Shown here: piece by piece, positions 61,752-64,000 of the stretch
Numbering within the stretch: the stretch's first letter is position 1
Layout of the letters: each line of letters opens with the position of its first letter
NCBI GenBank assembly: GCA_965115815.1
Contig: OZ220465.1
Location: 3,348,001-3,412,000 of the forward strand
Origin: VXPW01 sp965115815
GTDB taxonomy: Bacteria > Pseudomonadota > Alphaproteobacteria > TMED109
Reading direction: 5' to 3'
Length of the DNA: 64,000 bases
The notes under the pieces: generated by a model
Told to the model about the DNA's origin: nothing
The model's input: only the letters and a program-made list of their open reading frames with translations
The model's database searches: none
Position numbers and translations under genes: made by a program

Positions 61752-62095
61752 GCACCGGAACCGAAAGGGTGGGGGAAGGCCGAACGACCGATCCTACCGG
61801 ATCGGGCCGGGCGGCCGCGTCCCGCATCGAGAGTTCCCGATGACTCCGGGATCGGCACTCCTCGAGCGGGCAGCGGGGGTACGAAACGGCGGCGCCGACA
61901 GCCGGTCCCGGAAGGTCCGCTCTTCCTTCGCGGCCCGGTCGGCCCGGCGCGCCGTCGTCGGGCCGCGTTCCGGCCCCGACCGGGCCGCTCGGGAGACGCG
62001 TCCGCCTCCTTTCGGGACCGGCCTGCGGATCGCCCGGCGACCGGCGCTGCCGTCCGACCGACGGCCGCCCCCGCTCCGCGGCCGGGAACCGATTC
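61752..62095. other. No recognisable gene
   Basis: 344 bases between two minus-strand genes. No convincing coding frame. The promoter for the YhaO/YhaN unit should be here. Confidence 0.4.
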
Positions 62096-62725
62096 TCAGG
62101 TCTTCCGGGACAGGCCGTCCAGGCGCTGCTCGACATCGGCCAGCCGTTGTCGAAGCTGCCGGATTTCTTCCTCCCGGGACTCCGCGTCCGCGCCTTCGGC
62201 GGCGGCGCGGTCCTCGCCGGGCGGCCGGCGCGCACCGGGCGGGGCCCACCACTCCATGGAGCGCCGGACCATCTCGGCGTTGCGGCGGCCGAGTTCCGCG
62301 AACGGCTGCACCGCGAGGTCCGGAGGTCCGTCGTCCAGCAGGCTCCGCACCTGCTCGGAAACCTGCCGCTGGCCGGTCACGAAGACATCGACGCTGCGTT
62401 CCAGATAGGATCGGAACAGCGGACCCATGCGGGAGTCGTAGGCCTGCAGGATGTGGCGCAGACAGTTCAGCGGCAGCAGGTTGTGACCCTTGGTTTCCTC
62501 TTCCGCGATGATCTGCACGAGAACGGAACAGGTGATGTCCTGGCCCGACCTGGCGTCTTGGACGACGAAGGCGTCGCCGCGCCGGACCCTCGCGTGGAGG
62601 TCGCCGAGCGTGACGAAGCACCCTCCGTCCGTGTCGTAGAGACGGCGGTTGGCATATTTCCGGATGACGACGGGCGGAGCGTCGTCCGGCCCGGCCCCGC
62701 CCGCCCCCTTGCCGCCTTGCTGCAT
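62096..62725 (-). CDS. phaR: Polyhydroxyalkanoate synthesis regulator PhaR
   Basis: PhaR is a repressor of phasin and related genes that also binds PHA granules. The N-terminal DNA-binding domain reads VIRKYANRRLYDTDGGCFVT, LGDLHARVRRGDAFVVQDA and DITCSVLVQIIAEEETKG. The second conserved domain is LRHILQAYDSRMGPLFRSYL, and the C-terminal part is a coiled coil (EEEIRQLRQRLADVEQRLDG). At 209 residues it is of normal size. The start at 62725 is preferred to 62788, because the latter would put the first codons inside the operator at 62774-62788. It is divergent from the phasin gene. Confidence 0.95.
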   Translation of the reverse strand: MQQGGKGAGGAGPDDAPPVVIRKYANRRLYDTDGGCFVTLGDLHARVRRGDAFVVQDARSGQDITCSVLVQIIAEEETKGHNLLPLNCLRHILQAYDSRMGPLFRSYLERSVDVFVTGQRQVSEQVRSLLDDGPPDLAVQPFAELGRRNAEMVRRSMEWWAPPGARRPPGEDRAAAEGADAESREEEIRQLRQRLADVEQRLDGLSRKT

Positions 62726-62773
62726 CGCCCCGTCCTTGCCGGAACCCGCCTCGCGCCCGCGGTCCCGCCCGTA

Positions 62774-62788
62774 TTGTGCAACGCACAA
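62774..62788. promoter_or_regulatory. Putative PhaR operator near phaR
   Basis: The sequence TTGTGCAACGCACAA is a perfect inverted repeat of TTGTGC with a three-base spacer. It has the TGC-N3-GCA core reported for PhaR sites in Paracoccus. It lies about 50 bases upstream of phaR and would allow autorepression. Confidence 0.65.
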
Positions 62789-62944
62789 GGACCGCCCCGC
62801 AACCGCTGCCGGCCGGGGTCCTCCGCGCCGCCGGCCCTCCCCCGGCTCCGCACCGGCCCCGAGAACCGCGGGTGGCCGCCGTCCGGGGTCGTCTCCCGGC
62901 CGTGGCCGCCACGCGCTTGACCGCCCGCGGTTTCGGCGCTAGCA

Positions 62945-62959
62945 TTTTGCGATGCAAAA
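62945..62959. promoter_or_regulatory. Putative PhaR operator near the phasin gene
   Basis: TTTTGCGATGCAAAA is a perfect inverted repeat with the same TGC-N3-GCA core and 15-base length as the site at 62774. It lies 55 bases upstream of the phasin ATG, where a repressor would block transcription. Confidence 0.7.
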
Positions 62960-63013
62960 ACCCGGGCCGGCAGCGCCGGCCCGTTCCCCCGAAACCGTGT
63001 CCCGGAGAACTCC

Positions 63014-63541
63014 ATGACCTCCACCCCGCCCAACCCCGAAACCGCCGCAAGTGCGGCAGCAGAGAAGCTTGCCGCCGCCGGCAAGGAAACCCTGGAAGCC
63101 GTCCTGAAGGCCGGCGCGGAAACCGCCGAGACGGGCTGTCGGAACGCCGCCGCCGCCGGCCAGGAGCACCTTGACCTGGCCCGGGACGTCTCCCGCCGGG
63201 CGGCAGCCTACGGGAAGGACAACCTGGACGCGCTGGCGGAATCCGCGGCGGCCGTGATGTCCGGCTGGGAAGCCTGCTGCGCGGGTCTCGTCGACGACGC
63301 CCGGGCCGCGATGGCCGGCCACCTGGACGCGATGCAGCGGCTCGGCGCGGCCCGGACCCCGCAGGAGTTCCTGGACGTGCAGATCGAGGCCGTGAACCGG
63401 AGCGTCACCTGCGCGCTCGACCAGTCGACCCGACTGCACCGGACCGCGGCAGACACGACGGCCCGAGCGCTGGACCCCGTCCGGCGGCGGGTGGAGAGCG
63501 CGGTCGAGACGTTCGTGCGGCCGCCCGCGGCGGCGCGCTAG
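63014..63541 (+). CDS. phaP: Phasin family protein
   Basis: Phasins coat PHB granules and set their size. The 175-residue all-helical protein begins MTSTPPNPETAASAAAEKLA and has the family segments EAVLKAGAETAETGCRNAAA, RTPQEFLDVQIEAVNRSVTC and STRLHRTAADTTARAL. ATG 63014 lies a few bases after CCCGGAGAA. The two PhaR-like sites upstream suggest repression by PhaR until polymer forms and titrates it. The phaB gene follows 78 bases later. Confidence 0.92.
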   Translation: MTSTPPNPETAASAAAEKLAAAGKETLEAVLKAGAETAETGCRNAAAAGQEHLDLARDVSRRAAAYGKDNLDALAESAAAVMSGWEACCAGLVDDARAAMAGHLDAMQRLGAARTPQEFLDVQIEAVNRSVTCALDQSTRLHRTAADTTARALDPVRRRVESAVETFVRPPAAAR

Positions 63542-63555
63542 CCTGAACCGCGGGA

Positions 63556-63593
63556 GGCCGGCCCGGCCGACAACCAGCCGGCCGGGGCCGGGC
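63556..63593 (+). terminator. GC-rich hairpin between phasin and phaB genes
   Basis: GGCCGGCCCGGCCG and GCCGGCCGGGGCC can pair around a short loop (ACAACCA). No T-run follows, so it may slow or protect transcript ends more than terminate. Such hairpins fit a phasin level higher than that of PhaB. Confidence 0.4.
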
Positions 63594-63619
63594 CCACAGC
63601 TGGCCAACCGGAGTTGACC

Positions 63620-64000
63620 ATGAGCCGAATCGCTCTCGTGACGGGCGGAACTCGCGGCATCGGCGCCGCTACGGCTGCCGCCTTCCAGGCCGCGGGGTAC
63701 CGCGCGGCCTCGGTGTACGGGCGGGATGACCGGAAGGCCGAATACTTCCGGGCCGAAACCGGCATTCCGGTCTACCGATGGGACGTGTCCGATTTCGATG
63801 CCTGTCGGGAGGGGGTGGCGCGGGTCACCGACGACCTGGGTCCGATCGACGTGCTGATCAACAGCGCCGGCATCACCCGGGACCGCACCCTGCACCGGAT
63901 GGACCCCGAACAGTGGCGTCAGGTCATCGACACCAATCTCGGCTCGTGCTTCAACATGTCGCGGGCCGTGATCGAGGGCATGCGGCGGCGGAAGTTCGGC
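63620..64000 (+). CDS. phaB: Acetoacetyl-CoA reductase (3' end outside window)
   Basis: PhaB reduces acetoacetyl-CoA to (R)-3-hydroxybutyryl-CoA with NADPH, the precursor of PHB. The first 127 residues are present: RIALVTGGTRGIGAATAAAF (the TGxxxGxG nucleotide loop), WDVSDFDACREGVARV, IDVLINSAGITRDRTLHRM (the NxAG motif) and VIDTNLGSCFNMSRAVIEGM. ITRDRTLHRM is typical of PhaB and absent from most FabG. The Ser-Tyr-Lys site lies beyond the window. The start is ATG 63620 after CCGGAG. Confidence 0.93.
   Translation, partial: MSRIALVTGGTRGIGAATAAAFQAAGYRAASVYGRDDRKAEYFRAETGIPVYRWDVSDFDACREGVARVTDDLGPIDVLINSAGITRDRTLHRMDPEQWRQVIDTNLGSCFNMSRAVIEGMRRRKFG

Noticed and set aside
1..64000. CRISPR arrays, rRNA or tRNA genes
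   Set aside because: No regularly spaced direct repeats of the right size and no conserved RNA sequence were seen; the tandem GACACGGACC units are too short and have no spacers.

Overview
The window comes from a GC-rich Gram-negative chromosome that is most plausibly alphaproteobacterial. The evidence is a Shemin-type 5-aminolevulinate synthase, two TonB-dependent receptors, a PhaR/phasin/PhaB polyhydroxybutyrate block, UbiA, and a eukaryote-like NADP isocitrate dehydrogenase. No rRNA, tRNA or CRISPR was found, so the placement is inference from gene content. Intact housekeeping genes alternate with stretches full of decayed transposases, truncated genes and short non-autonomous elements.

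Left edge (1-7.7 kb): two different group II introns, here called A and B, lie head to tail on the minus strand. Both encode a reverse transcriptase with YADD. The same B-A pair is repeated beside them with internal deletions that remove most of both ORFs. Next come a dispersed repeat, an IS5-type transposase remnant and a frameshifted Fic gene.

7.7-14.2 kb is core metabolism: acs, a small secreted Cys-rich protein, alaS and icd. A decayed LOG-family gene follows.

15.0-21.6 kb is a signalling block. It holds a STAS-like slr1659-type protein, a histidine-kinase-like ATPase of slr1658 type, a membrane sensor-SpoIIE phosphatase, a protein joining a STAS-like N-terminus to a SAM methyltransferase, and a second putative ATPase-like protein. 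A soluble SpoIIE phosphatase is transcribed divergently. The layout resembles a partner-switching circuit whose output may be a methyltransferase. This is the best candidate here for an undescribed system.

21.6-26.4 kb is mobile debris: an IS630 C-terminus, a CobW C-terminal fragment, and a decayed fusion of a DruA-like DUF4338 domain with an IS4/Tn5-type transposase. A 183-bp IS5-type MITE interrupts the DUF4338 part.

26.5-37.5 kb holds ubiA, a PA0069-type radical SAM gene, the two TIGR04283/TIGR04282 glycosyltransferases (5 kb apart), a HigBA pair with a frameshifted toxin, a small RTX-repeat protein, an enoyl-CoA hydratase-like gene, a CoA-binding protein and metY.

37.5-47.1 kb is an unusual haem cluster. 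hemA (ALAS) is followed by hemC, hemD, hemB, hemE, a chlorite-dismutase-family protein (HemQ-like), a coproporphyrin-type ferrochelatase and an FAD amine oxidase. This pairs an alphaproteobacterial entry to the pathway with what looks like the coproporphyrin-dependent ending of Gram-positive bacteria.

48.2-54.1 kb has two convergent TonB-dependent receptors. A second DUF4338-transposase fusion follows, this time of ISAs1 type. It is decayed and carries a 166-bp MITE with a perfect 8-bp target duplication. 56.9-61.8 kb is an SbcCD-like YhaN/YhaO pair. The window ends with phaR, a phasin gene and the start of phaB. Two matching inverted repeats of the form TGC-N3-GCA in the phaR-phasin gap look like PhaR operators.
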